From contig CAMNRM010000003.1 in NCBI GenBank assembly GCA_946553025.1, positions 62,001 through 126,000 on the forward strand: DNA of 64,000 bases, read 5' to 3'. The stretch is from an uncultured Clostridium sp. GTDB taxonomy: Bacteria > Bacillota > Clostridia > Lachnospirales > Lachnospiraceae. The notes beneath the pieces were generated by a model that saw only the letters and a list, made by a program, of their open reading frames with translations, made no database searches and had not been told where the DNA came from. The translations under genes and the position numbers were made by a program. Below are positions 35,456-44,630 of this stretch, one piece after another (the first letter of the stretch is position 1; each line of letters begins with the position of its first letter).

Positions 35456-37381
35456 ATGGCAAGGGTGAGCAGGAAAGGGACAGTTACGAGAAGTTCCATA
35501 CCAGCAACAGCATCCGGGACATTATCCGAAACTCCTGAACGGGTGTATCACACCGCAGCTTATGTGCGTTTGTCGGTTGAGGATAACCGGCGTGACGGGA
35601 ACAAAGACTCCATTAAGATGCAGCAGTATATGCTGGAGCAATACATAGCCGTGCAGCCGGATATGAGGCTGGAAGGGATATTTTGTGATAACGGGGAAAC
35701 GGGAACAAATTTTGAACGTTCTGGTTTTGAAGCGATGATGGATGACGTGCGTCAGAGGAAAATCGACTGCATTGTTGTCAAAGATTTATCACGTTTTGGG
35801 CGTAATTATGTGGAAGCCGGGTATTACCTGGAAAAGATTTTTCCTTATCTTGGCGTCCGTTTTGTGGCCGTAAATGACCATTATGATACGTTAAAAGACA
35901 CCAATGGAAATGAGCTGGTGCTTTCTCTAAAAAACCTGGTAAACGACCTGTATGCCAAAGATATTTCACAGAAAATTTCTTCCGCAATCGCCGTTAAGCA
36001 GAAAAACGGGGAATATATTGGGTCGTTTGCGCCGTATGGATATAGGAAATCACCGGAGGATAAACACAAGCTGATTATTGATGAAGAAGTGGCTCCGGTT
36101 ATACGGGATATTTTTCAGTGGAGGGCAGAAGGACAAGGCATTGCACAGGTTGCCCGCCGCTTAAATGAACGAAATATTCCAAGTCCGACAATGTATAAGT
36201 ATATGAAGGGGCTGTTAAAGAAAAGGCCATCCAATGCCGGGGCGATCTGGCAGGCCCAGGGGGTGAAAGCACTGACCAGGAATCCGGTTTATGCCGGGCA
36301 TATGGCACAGAGAAAAGTGCGGCAGTCGCTAAGTGAAGGAATGCCGAAAATGACAATGTCGGATAAAGAATGGATTGTGGTTGAGCATACCCATGCACCA
36401 ATTGTCAGCCAGGAAATATTTGATAAAGTGCAGGAAATCACCCAGGAGCGCCATGAAAAATGCTGTACTTTGCGGGGAAAATACCCTTCGTCGGAAAACC
36501 GGTTTAAGGGGCTGCTTGTCTGTGCAGACTGCGGGACAAAGATGGTGCGTTACAAGGATGTTTCCAATGCAGGTACAATTCGCTATAGTTTTCATTGCCG
36601 TGTTTATGCGGAAAACCTGAATGGACAGGGATGTACCATGAAGTGGGTAGGAGAACCGGAACTGGAAGAAGCGGTCTTGCAGAGTTTGCGCGTGCAGATT
36701 GGCTTTGCGGCAGATTTAAAAAATGCATTGGAAAAACTGCAGGAGCAGCCGGAATATTTGGAGCGCAGTAAGGCTATCTCTAATAAAATAAGCCAGGTTC
36801 AGCACAAGATAAAACGGAACAGCACTATTCGGAGTTCCCTGTTTGAATCTTTTTCGGAAAAAATGCTGACCGAACAGGAATACCAGTCCATGAAAATGAA
36901 GTATGGCAGGGAGGCGGAAGAACTGAGGGCAGAACTTGCCTGCCTGGAACGGGAGGAAGAGGAATGTGTTCACTCACTTTCTCCGCAGAATGAATGGATT
37001 TCGGCATTGATGCATTACCAGGGAGAAAAAGCGGTAACGCAGAAGATGATGACAGAATTTATCCGTTGTATTAAGGTTTATGGATATAATGAAGTTGAAA
37101 TTATCTGGAACTTTCAGGATGAATTTATCCGTCTGGCAGAAGCCGTGAACATCCGGCCAGAAGCAAAGGAAAAGAAAAGAATTGTAGCAAATAAAATATT
37201 GAAGGAAAGCAAAATAGCTAAGGAAAGTAAGCTGTTCCAGGAGGGAAAAACCGTCCAGAAAAAGAAGGAGAGCCAAAAAGCATCTAAGCCTTTAAAAACG
37301 ATAAAACCTTCAAAATTGACAGAGCCAGGAAAAGGGAAAAAAGCGGATGGAGCAGGGAAAGCAGAGGGAGGCGGGATATAA
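35456..37381 (+). CDS. Large serine recombinase 2, with basic C-terminal tail
   Basis: 641 residues; ATG immediately after the previous stop, AAGGAGG upstream. Catalytic Ser40 in YVRLSVED, NGETGTNFERSGF, VVKDLSRFGRNYVEAG, recombinase domain with YGYRKSPEDKHKL, zinc ribbon CADCGTKM...FHCRVY...GC, coiled coil. It differs from its neighbours by ~30 extra N-terminal residues and a Lys-rich, low-complexity tail of ~65 residues (KESKIAKESKLF, KPSKLTEPGKGKK), which may bind DNA nonspecifically. Overlaps the next start by one base. Confidence 0.93.
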   Translation: MARVSRKGTVTRSSIPATASGTLSETPERVYHTAAYVRLSVEDNRRDGNKDSIKMQQYMLEQYIAVQPDMRLEGIFCDNGETGTNFERSGFEAMMDDVRQRKIDCIVVKDLSRFGRNYVEAGYYLEKIFPYLGVRFVAVNDHYDTLKDTNGNELVLSLKNLVNDLYAKDISQKISSAIAVKQKNGEYIGSFAPYGYRKSPEDKHKLIIDEEVAPVIRDIFQWRAEGQGIAQVARRLNERNIPSPTMYKYMKGLLKKRPSNAGAIWQAQGVKALTRNPVYAGHMAQRKVRQSLSEGMPKMTMSDKEWIVVEHTHAPIVSQEIFDKVQEITQERHEKCCTLRGKYPSSENRFKGLLVCADCGTKMVRYKDVSNAGTIRYSFHCRVYAENLNGQGCTMKWVGEPELEEAVLQSLRVQIGFAADLKNALEKLQEQPEYLERSKAISNKISQVQHKIKRNSTIRSSLFESFSEKMLTEQEYQSMKMKYGREAEELRAELACLEREEEECVHSLSPQNEWISALMHYQGEKAVTQKMMTEFIRCIKVYGYNEVEIIWNFQDEFIRLAEAVNIRPEAKEKKRIVANKILKESKIAKESKLFQEGKTVQKKKESQKASKPLKTIKPSKLTEPGKGKKADGAGKAEGGGI

Positions 37382-38925
37382 TGGGAAGTATTGCTCTTTA
37401 TATGCGTCTTTCCAGCGAGGATGCCCATTTTGGGGAAAGTTTCAGTATTGGAAACCAGCGTGATTTGCTGTATGATTTCATCCGTAACCATCGTGAATTT
37501 GATGGACGGAGTGTGCTGGAATTTTGTGACGATGGGTATTCCGGGACAAATTTTGATCGTCCAGGGATAAAAAAACTTCTTGCTTTGGCGGGGAGTACTG
37601 TGGATTGCATCCTGGTTAAAGATTTCTCACGTTTTGGCCGTAACCTGATTGAGGTGGGGGATTATCTTGACCAGATTTTTCCCTTCCTTGGGGTAAGGTT
37701 TATTGCGGTCAATGAAGGCTATGACAGTGCGAAAAGCCTGGGAAGTGCCGTGAGTCTGGATGTATCGTTAAAGGCTATGGTTTATGAGATGTACAGCCGG
37801 GATATTTCCGAAAAAATCCGTTGTGTCCAGCAGGCGAAAATGCGGAAAGGGGAGTATTTGTGCAGCATTGCTTTTTATGGGTATCAGAAGTCAGAAACAG
37901 AAAAAAACAAACTGGTTATTGATGAGGATGCGGCAAAAGTGGTGCGCCGGATATTTGGTCTGGCGGCAGAGGGAAAGGAGTTATCGGAAATCGCGGCAAT
38001 CTTAAACAAGGATGGCGTTTTGTCCCCTTTGATGTACCGCAGGGCAAACCATACCGATGGGACGAGGGGATGGACGGCTGCGGATGGTATTTCTTACTGG
38101 ACACGGGAAAATGTAAAACGGATTGTTTCGGATGAACGCTATACCGGATGTTTGGTTTCTCGTAAGCGAAGAAATGTGGACGTTTCTACAAAACGGACAG
38201 AAGCTGTGCCGAAAAATGAATGGATTGTGGCAAAAGACAGCCATGAAGCCATTGTTTCCAAAGAACTGTTTGGGCAGGCACAGAATATTTTGCGGCATAT
38301 GGATCGGAAAAAGCTAGCCAGGAAACCATATCAGAAATTCAGGGGTATTTTGAAATGTGCCTGCTGTGGCCGGGTACTGATTCCAAGGAGCTGTAAAAAT
38401 CCGTATTTTTTCTGCTTATATCAGAAGAGCAGGCCAGATTCCCCTTGTGCGAAAGTACATTTGGATAAACTGGATCTGGAGAAACAGCTTCTGGAAGCCG
38501 TGCGGATGCAGTCTTTGCACCGGACATTGGATGAAGGGCGGGGGCAGGAAAAGCAGGAGATGGATAATCTTCAGGAAACTATCCAGGAATGCCAGGCAGA
38601 AATAAGCCGATGTAAGGTGGCACAGACAACGATTTTTGAAGATTATGCAGAAGGGCGGCTTAATAAACAGGAATACCTTGCACGAAAAAGAGAAATCGTT
38701 ATTCAACAGCAGGAAGCAGAAAAGCAGTATGCAGAACTGTCTGAACAGATGGCGGTAAAAATGGAACAGGAGCAGAAGGAGAGCAAATGTACGACCAGTG
38801 ATTTGGAAAAATATGCTCTTGCAGAAGAAGTGACGAGGGAGATGCTGGAAGAATTTGTTCAGGTGATAAAAGTGAGTGGAAAAGACAAACTGGAGATTAT
38901 TTGGAAAGAAAATATAAAAAAATAA
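37381..38925 (+). CDS. Large serine recombinase 3
   Basis: 514 residues, ATG sharing the last base of the preceding TAA. Short N-terminus, Ser11 in YMRLSSED, DDGYSGTNFDRPGI, VKDFSRFGRNLIEVG; recombinase domain YGYQKSETEKNKLVID; zinc ribbon CACCGRVL...YFFCLYQ...C; C-terminal coiled coil (EYLARKREIVIQQQEAEKQY). Third in a translationally coupled series, so the proteins are probably made in fixed ratio and may act together on one pair of sites. Confidence 0.92.
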   Translation: MGSIALYMRLSSEDAHFGESFSIGNQRDLLYDFIRNHREFDGRSVLEFCDDGYSGTNFDRPGIKKLLALAGSTVDCILVKDFSRFGRNLIEVGDYLDQIFPFLGVRFIAVNEGYDSAKSLGSAVSLDVSLKAMVYEMYSRDISEKIRCVQQAKMRKGEYLCSIAFYGYQKSETEKNKLVIDEDAAKVVRRIFGLAAEGKELSEIAAILNKDGVLSPLMYRRANHTDGTRGWTAADGISYWTRENVKRIVSDERYTGCLVSRKRRNVDVSTKRTEAVPKNEWIVAKDSHEAIVSKELFGQAQNILRHMDRKKLARKPYQKFRGILKCACCGRVLIPRSCKNPYFFCLYQKSRPDSPCAKVHLDKLDLEKQLLEAVRMQSLHRTLDEGRGQEKQEMDNLQETIQECQAEISRCKVAQTTIFEDYAEGRLNKQEYLARKREIVIQQQEAEKQYAELSEQMAVKMEQEQKESKCTTSDLEKYALAEEVTREMLEEFVQVIKVSGKDKLEIIWKENIKK

Positions 38926-38942
38926 TAATTTTTTTATGTAGG

Positions 38943-38955
38943 GCTTGACACAAGC
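38943..38955 (+). repeat. Dyad CTTGACACAAGCA, copy A
   Basis: GCTTG-ACA-CAAGC is an exact inverted repeat (5-3-5). The same 13 bases CTTGACACAAGCA occur at 42840, and both copies lie at the 5' junction of a truncated gene. Possible recombination core. Confidence 0.55.
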
Positions 38956-39835
38956 AAATTATGCTTATGTTGGGGACAGTGTCCATAACAGGTACAAGAG
39001 GGCAAATGGGAAGCAGGTAAAAATACCGAAAGAAGAATGGGTAGTTGTGGAGGACACACATGAAGCATTGGTAAGCAGGGAGGATTTTGAACGGGTCCAG
39101 GAACTGCTGGTGGGTAATGCTGAAAGATTCCATTCCACCCATGGGGAAAACGGCTATGACCATGCCCGGTTTAATTTCCTGGGGAAAAAAATTATATGTG
39201 CGGACTGCGGAAAGGTAATGGGATTCCGTACAGAGGGAGTTAAGCATGATAAGAAGTTTTACCGGTGCAAGACTTATCTTCAATCAACCCATGGAAGCTG
39301 TACGAACCATAAAGTGTCATTGGAGGAAGTCAACCAGGCTGTTTTTGGAACTGTCACTGCACATATGAGGCTCTGTATTGATGCGGAGGAAACAGTGAGG
39401 CGGATGAACGCAAAGGCCGGGAGTTTGAGAAAGTATGATATTTATGGAAAGGAAGCTGACAGGATAAAGAAGGAACTGAGGAAAGAGACTGATGTAAAAG
39501 CCGGGGTTTTCGAGGATTATAAGGACGGGCTGATTGATGAGGAACAGTATGTGCAGATCAGTGGGAAATATGCTGAAAAAATCAGGGAGCTGTCGGCAAG
39601 GCTTGTGGAAGTCCAAAAGGTGCAGGCAGAGCATTCCAGTGAATACCGCATAGACGGCGGCTGGAAGGCGGTGGTTGATAAATACCTGGATATGCGGAAT
39701 CTGACAAGGGAAATGGTCGAGGCGTTTGTGGATAAGGTTGTGGTGCATGAAGGCGCATGTGTTGAGGTATATCTGAAATATGATGATGTGCTGGAGGAAC
39801 TGTTGAGGATAAGGGCAGAGAGGGAGGCGGTTTAG
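38945..39835 (+). pseudogene. Serine recombinase, N-terminal catalytic half missing
   Basis: About 296 residues that start inside the recombinase domain: GDSVHNRYKRANGKQVKIPK, then WVVVEDTHEALVSREDFERV, zinc ribbon CADCGKVMGFR...FYRCKTY...C, and coiled-coil C-terminus. The whole resolvase domain with the catalytic serine is absent. The sequence departs from the family right after TTGACACAAGCA, which is shared with another truncation at 42840. Its stop overlaps the next recombinase start, so the gene was once part of a five-recombinase operon. It may still be translated from a TTG but cannot catalyse recombination. Confidence 0.75.
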
Positions 39836-41409
39836 TGGATAGGATGATAGTTGCCATGTATCTCCGTCTTTCCAATGAGGACAGCGATAAGGGGAAATTT
39901 GAAGAGAGCAACAGTATATCGGCGCAGAGGGTACTTCTGAAAAAACACATAGAGGAACTGCTGCAGGGGCAGGAATACAGTATCACAGAGTTTTGTGATG
40001 ACGGATATTCCGGCGTTGATTTCCGCAGGCCGGGAGTTCAGGCATTGATCGAGGCGGCAAAAAGCGGGAATATTAACATGGTCATTGTAAAGGACTTCTC
40101 CCGGTTCGGAAGGGATTATCTGGAAGTGGGGAGGTTCCTGGAATATATCTTTCCTATTTTACAGATACGGTTCGTGTCTGTGAATGACAGCTACGACAGT
40201 GACGATAAGTTCGGGGCAACCGGAGGGATGAGTGTTGCGTTGAAGAATCTGATCTATGGGATGTACAGCGCCGATTTGTCAAAGAAGGTGCGCACTGCCA
40301 GGGATACAAGGGTACGGAACGGGGAGTTTGTCGGACAGTTTGCCCCTTATGGATATCGGAAGAACCCGGAGGATAAACATAAGCTGTTAGTTGATGAAGA
40401 TTCGGCCTGGGTAGTGCAGAAAATCTTCGGGATGGCGGCAGACGGGATAAGCTATGCGGAAATTGCCAGAAGGCTGAATGAGGAAAGGATACCGTCAAGG
40501 GTTGTGTACCATAAACTGATAGGCGATACTTATGGGGACCGGCAGCCCCATGTGAAGGTTAAGCGGTGGTGCGCTTCGTCAGTAAGGGATATCATCACGG
40601 ACGAGGTGTATTTGGGAAAGCTGATCTGGAACCGGGCAAAATGTGGGATGGATACAGATAAGAAAGTTGTGAAACAGCCCAAGGAGAAATGGATTGTGGT
40701 TGAGGGACATCATGAAGCGCTCATATCACAAAGTATTTTTGATAAAGCTAATGCAGGAGTCGGAAGTGTGGATACTGCCAGAAAAGAGATGAAAAAGAGA
40801 AATAGTCTTTTCTTTTGTGGCCATTGCGGGAAAACGCTTCAACTTAGGAGCAGGGCAAACGGCAGGTACTTTTGCAGAAGCCGGACACAGGAGAGGGAAA
40901 ATGACTGTCAGAAGGTGAATGTCAGGAGAGAAGACTTGGAGGAAGCGGTGTTGTGCCAAGTGAGGAAGATGGCGGATATGCTGACAGCGGAAAAGGACAT
41001 CCGCCGGAAAACGCATAAGGACGGCAGGAAAGCGGTTCTTGAAACAATAGTTGCTGACAGCACAAAGGAGATGGCACGGTGGAAAGGTACGAAAATGCAT
41101 CTGTATGAGCAGTATAAGGCCGGTAAGATCAGCCGGGAGAATTATATTGACCGGATTGAGAAAGGCAGGGTACGGATGGAAGAATTGGAGCAGGCCAGAC
41201 GTGAGGCGCAGGCAGAGCTTGACCGTATGCAGGCGGTCTCCGGTTCGGAGGAAATACCGGACGGGGAACTGGCGGAGCTTTCCGAGTTGGAGACTTTTGA
41301 TAAGGACAGGCTGAAAACGCTGATTGAGAAAGTGATTGTTTATGGGGAGGATGCCGTGGAGATTGTGTGGAAAGTGCGGAATCCGTTTGATGGTGAAATC
41401 TCTGCTTGA
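39835..41409 (+). CDS. Large serine recombinase 4 (last of the operon)
   Basis: 524 residues, GTG start overlapping the upstream stop, GGGAGG 5 bases upstream. Ser13 in YLRLSNEDS, DDGYSGVDFRRPGV, IVKDFSRFGRDYLEVG; YGYRKNPEDKHKLLVDED; zinc ribbon CGHCGKTLQLR...YFCRSR...C; coiled-coil tail. Complete in all parts. Its base composition is slightly GC-richer than genes on its left, in common with the rest of the operon, which fits acquisition as a block. Confidence 0.92.
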   Translation: MDRMIVAMYLRLSNEDSDKGKFEESNSISAQRVLLKKHIEELLQGQEYSITEFCDDGYSGVDFRRPGVQALIEAAKSGNINMVIVKDFSRFGRDYLEVGRFLEYIFPILQIRFVSVNDSYDSDDKFGATGGMSVALKNLIYGMYSADLSKKVRTARDTRVRNGEFVGQFAPYGYRKNPEDKHKLLVDEDSAWVVQKIFGMAADGISYAEIARRLNEERIPSRVVYHKLIGDTYGDRQPHVKVKRWCASSVRDIITDEVYLGKLIWNRAKCGMDTDKKVVKQPKEKWIVVEGHHEALISQSIFDKANAGVGSVDTARKEMKKRNSLFFCGHCGKTLQLRSRANGRYFCRSRTQERENDCQKVNVRREDLEEAVLCQVRKMADMLTAEKDIRRKTHKDGRKAVLETIVADSTKEMARWKGTKMHLYEQYKAGKISRENYIDRIEKGRVRMEELEQARREAQAELDRMQAVSGSEEIPDGELAELSELETFDKDRLKTLIEKVIVYGEDAVEIVWKVRNPFDGEISA

Positions 41410-41443
41410 AAAATAGTTCCAATTTTGGGGAAGTAGTGGTAAA

Positions 41444-41478
41444 ATTGAGCCATGAGCAGGTGGTGCTTGTGGCTCAAT
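41444..41478 (+). repeat. 15-bp perfect stem-loop left of the RES gene
   Basis: ATTGAGCCATGAGCA, loop GGTGG, TGCTTGTGGCTCAAT: all 15 positions pair (two G-T wobbles). No T-run follows, so it is not a clear terminator. A related imperfect copy lies at 42784-42812 beyond the RES gene. Confidence 0.65.
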
Positions 41479-41532
41479 AACTTTAATTTTAGTTTTACAT
41501 AGGCGGAAATGCGGAAGAGGTGTTAAATTTAG

Positions 41533-42756
41533 ATGGAAAGATTTTATTTATGTGAAAATTGCATCAAACCATTGAGAATTAAAAATAAATATAAATCAGA
41601 TATCGTAAGTTTAAATAAAAATGTTGGAAAATGTATTATATGTGGCGGAAGCAGTATAGACATAAGTTCCCATTATGACATTTTACAGGATATTGTTGAT
41701 TGTATCAGATTTTATTATCCTGTTTATAGATACTTTAGAAAAGATTTTCCATTTCCTTATAGTGCATATTTTCCTCATATTTTAAACCCATATATATTTG
41801 AAGAAGATAATGAAATATTAACAAAACCACTGGATTCTCAATCATCAAAGAGGCTATATGATTTGCTAGATGATACTACAAATATACATGATATAGAAAT
41901 ATTTGATATTATTAGATCTGATAAGTATAAGATATTATTGGAGAAACTCTCATATGTGGCTCATATGGAATTACCATTGAAGGAGGCTGATTCTGTGTTA
42001 ATGCAAATGATGCAAAATGATTTGCGGAATCACAACTATTATGAAGTAGAGGAAAAATATACAGATGCAATTGCTTCAATCATTTCTGAATTTCCACAAA
42101 TCAATATTAATAGAAAAATATTTTATAGGGCAAGAGTGGGACATCATAATGAAAGTATAGCAGTCGATGATTTAGACACAATGATAGATTTTCCTTACAT
42201 AGAAGAAGAGATGATGGCACCACCGCCATATATAGCTAGTTCTGGTCGTTTTAATAGACAAGGTTGTGCATTTTTATATGTAGCTAATTCTAAAACTACT
42301 GCAATTGCGGAATTAAAGCCATATGTTGGTTGTGTATGCAGTATTGCAAAAATACGTTGTAGAGATAAGCGTTCTTATTTAGATTTTCGGGCATCATCAC
42401 TTCCACAAATCGATGATAAAATTAATATAGTTACTTTAAATATTATTCGCTCTTTTGCGTCATTTTTTCATAAACCGGCTGTTCAAGATAATGACTATTT
42501 GACATCTCAATTTTTGTCAGATATATTTAGAAAACTTCAATTTGGTGGAATAATTTATGATAGCGTTCAGACAAAAGGATACAATGTTTTGTCATATTAT
42601 CCTTCGGATTTCTATTGTGTTAAAAAGAGTGAAAAGATGGTTGAGGTTAAATCGGTTGTGTATAAAATAAATGACATGCAAGATGGAAGGAACAAGTATG
42701 AACATTGGTATTTTAATGATGAGAAAGTAGAAGAAAAATACGGAAGTGATACATAA
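41533..42756 (+). CDS. RES-domain protein (putative NAD-consuming toxin)
   Basis: 407 residues; AGAGGTG site. N-terminus has two CxxC-type pairs (CENC, CIICGG), a small zinc-binding module found before some RES domains. RES domain at about residues 195-390: FYRARVG, SSGRFNRQG, LYVANSKTTAIAELKP, FGGIIYDSVQTKGYNVLSY, with conserved Arg, Glu and Ser of the family. RES toxins degrade NAD+; classical ones pair with an Xre antitoxin, none is adjacent here. The AT-rich composition differs from the neighbouring recombinases. It could act in phage defence as an orphan NADase. Cargo of the mobile element seems likely. Confidence 0.75.
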   Translation: MERFYLCENCIKPLRIKNKYKSDIVSLNKNVGKCIICGGSSIDISSHYDILQDIVDCIRFYYPVYRYFRKDFPFPYSAYFPHILNPYIFEEDNEILTKPLDSQSSKRLYDLLDDTTNIHDIEIFDIIRSDKYKILLEKLSYVAHMELPLKEADSVLMQMMQNDLRNHNYYEVEEKYTDAIASIISEFPQININRKIFYRARVGHHNESIAVDDLDTMIDFPYIEEEMMAPPPYIASSGRFNRQGCAFLYVANSKTTAIAELKPYVGCVCSIAKIRCRDKRSYLDFRASSLPQIDDKINIVTLNIIRSFASFFHKPAVQDNDYLTSQFLSDIFRKLQFGGIIYDSVQTKGYNVLSYYPSDFYCVKKSEKMVEVKSVVYKINDMQDGRNKYEHWYFNDEKVEEKYGSDT

Positions 42757-42783
42757 ATCTATGAGGAATATTGGTAAAGTAAA

Positions 42784-42812
42784 AGCCATGGACAGGTGTA
42801 TCTGTGGCTCAA
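42784..42812 (+). repeat. Imperfect stem-loop right of the RES gene
   Basis: AGCCATGGACAGGTGTATCTGTGGCT, folding as AGCC/GGCT plus ACAG/CTGT with a bulge. Aligned to 41448-41477 most positions agree (GCCATG..CAGGTG..C.TGTGGCTCAA). The pair brackets the RES gene. Confidence 0.55.
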
Positions 42813-42839
42813 AAAATATCTAAAAAATTTTTATTCCTT

Positions 42840-42852
42840 ACTTGACACAAGC
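42840..42852 (+). repeat. Dyad CTTGACACAAGCA, copy B
   Basis: Same 13 bases as at 38943, again at the 5' junction of a truncated coding sequence (nuclease fragment). Confidence 0.55.
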
Positions 42853-43171
42853 AGATTTGCTTTTTTATCATGTCCGCCTTCATTGCTATGTTGTCGTGGA
42901 ACTGAAAACAGAAAAATTCAAACCAGAATTTGCAGGTAAATTAAATTTCTATGTCACGGCGGTCAATAAACAGATGAAAACAGAAAAGGATAATCCGACA
43001 ATTGGTATACTTATATGTAAGGATAAAGATGATGTTGTTGCCGAGTATGCACTCGATGATATTTCACAGCCAATCGGAATTGCGGAATATGAATTGACAA
43101 AGGTGCTTCGTGAGGAATTTAAAAGCAGTTTGCCGACAGTAGAGGAAATAGAAAGTGAACTCTCCGAATAA
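42842..43171 (+). pseudogene. YhcG/DUF1016-family nuclease, C-terminal fragment
   Basis: About 109 residues: DLLFYHVRLHCYVVVELK, FKPEFAGKLNFYVTAV, NPTIGILICKDKDDVVAEYAL, PIGIAEYELT. These are the PDDEXK nuclease core (Asp, then ELK) and following strands of DUF1016/YhcG proteins, normally ~340 residues with an N-terminal winged-helix domain that is lost here. The join to foreign sequence is at TTGACACAAGCA, the same 12 bases as in the recombinase fragment. The catalytic Asp and E-x-K remain, so activity is not excluded, but no ribosome site is evident. Confidence 0.75.
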
Positions 43172-43240
43172 ATTGGCTTACGGCTTGTAAGCCGATTTGC
43201 AGTTTAAAAAATTAAGAGGGTATAGAGGCATCCTTTGGGA

Positions 43241-43279
43241 AAAAGAGGGGGCTTTTGTCTGCCATCCCCCTCTTTTGTT
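43241..43279. terminator. Bidirectional rho-independent terminator
   Basis: AAAAGAGGGGG, 14-base loop, CCCCCTCTTTT: an ~11-bp arm pair with A-run on one side and T-run on the other, between convergent transcription from left and from the minus-strand gene on the right. A second dyad, GGCTTAC/GTAAGCC at ~43,175-43,193, lies just before it. Confidence 0.85.
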
Positions 43280-43307
43280 CGATGTTTTAGCTTGTTTTTA
43301 TCAGTTT

Positions 43308-44408
43308 TTACCGGGCAGATGCGGTTTTATACTGTGCGATTGCCTCGGTCAGTGTGGATGCCTGGCCCATGCGGACGATGCGGGAGAGTTCATTGATTTT
43401 GTCCGGGTGCATAAATTCCTTTCCCAGGTAAATCTCGTAATTATCGGTAATTTCCAGAGAAAGTGTTTTTAATTCTCTTTCCCGCTCATGGAGTTTCTGC
43501 TCCGTGCGCTGATGGCTTTCTTCAAGTTCCTGTATTTTTATCTGGCTGGTGCTGGTTATCTCATCAGAGATTATGGTTTTGGTTACGGTGTTGAAGGTAT
43601 TTAAGGCATCCTGTTTTTTTGCGGTTAAATCTTTGATTTCCTGGGTTATTTTTGCAATTTCATCGTCAAACCGTTCCAGGTTGTAGATGGCTTCGTTTCG
43701 GTCTTTGCGGATCGTTCGTTCAATGCTGCGGATTTTTTTATGATTGGAGTTTATGCTGTCCAGGATCTGGCGTCCCTTTTTTATCGTTTCCATATGTTCC
43801 ATCTTGGTCTTATTTCCGGTAAACAGATAAAGACCGCCAAAAAGCAGGATATCTGCCAGATAAATTAAAATCAGCATCCAGCTTTTCCGAACCGTTTCCT
43901 GGATAAGAAGGTAAATTCCCCAGGGAAGGGCAGCAAAAATCAGTAAAACAAGCAAGAACAGGAGTAAAAATTCTTTTAAGGTCCTGGGCATGTAAAGGGC
44001 ATAGTACCAGGTGCGGCGGCAGAACGAAGGAAGGCGTTCTTTTTGAAATAAACTTTTTATTTTTAAACGCAGTTCCCGGTTGTGGTCGCGAAGAGGAGCA
44101 GTTTCTTCGGCAATCCTCTCTTTTATTCCCTGATTTTTCGCCTTTTCTCTTTTTGCCTTTGCCTTTTTTAACCGTTCCTGTTCTTTTCCAATCTCCTTAT
44201 CGTAACTGGCAGTGATTTCTTCCTGTCTTTTTTTAATGGTAAAGGAAATTTCGTCCGCCAATGCCTTTTTTTCCGCTTCTAACTGACGCTCGAGCTGCTT
44301 TTCTTCAACGGATAACTGTTCACAGCTTTTCTTTATACGTTCTGCGTTTTCTATTGCATTCTTTGCCTGTCCTAAAAAAGAAATACAATCGGTAACCGGC
44401 TGTGCCAT
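43308..44408 (-). CDS. Coiled-coil membrane protein of unknown function
   Basis: 366 residues, GGAGGG site upstream on the minus strand. Long charged coiled coil (residues ~25-110, KKRQEEITASYDKEIGKEQE), then two membrane segments (about 145-170 LLLFLLVLLIFAALPWGIYLL and 180-200), then a second coiled coil (~210-320). No catalytic motif. The two coils would both face the cytoplasm. Base composition matches the housekeeping genes next to it. Not recognised; possibly a scaffold for envelope or signalling proteins. Confidence 0.6.
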   Translation of the reverse strand: MAQPVTDCISFLGQAKNAIENAERIKKSCEQLSVEEKQLERQLEAEKKALADEISFTIKKRQEEITASYDKEIGKEQERLKKAKAKREKAKNQGIKERIAEETAPLRDHNRELRLKIKSLFQKERLPSFCRRTWYYALYMPRTLKEFLLLFLLVLLIFAALPWGIYLLIQETVRKSWMLILIYLADILLFGGLYLFTGNKTKMEHMETIKKGRQILDSINSNHKKIRSIERTIRKDRNEAIYNLERFDDEIAKITQEIKDLTAKKQDALNTFNTVTKTIISDEITSTSQIKIQELEESHQRTEQKLHERERELKTLSLEITDNYEIYLGKEFMHPDKINELSRIVRMGQASTLTEAIAQYKTASAR

Positions 44409-44630
44409 GGGCTGTCCCTCCTTTGTAATTCATGGATATGTACCGTTACTGTTCTGTGAACGATTAAACAGTAACGATTTACCTGTTTGTCTTCCAAGTA
44501 TGTTTCCGATGTAAAGATTTCGTAATCGCTTATTATAGCTTACTACAAAACGGTATTTGCTACAAGTAATTTTATCCGGTTTTTTATGCTTTATGCTGGT
44601 GCAGGGAAGGAAAATAGTGTGTAATTGTAT

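Noticed and set aside
43197-43472. 91-residue frame across the terminator
   Set aside because: It runs through a bidirectional terminator and into the minus-strand coiled-coil gene.
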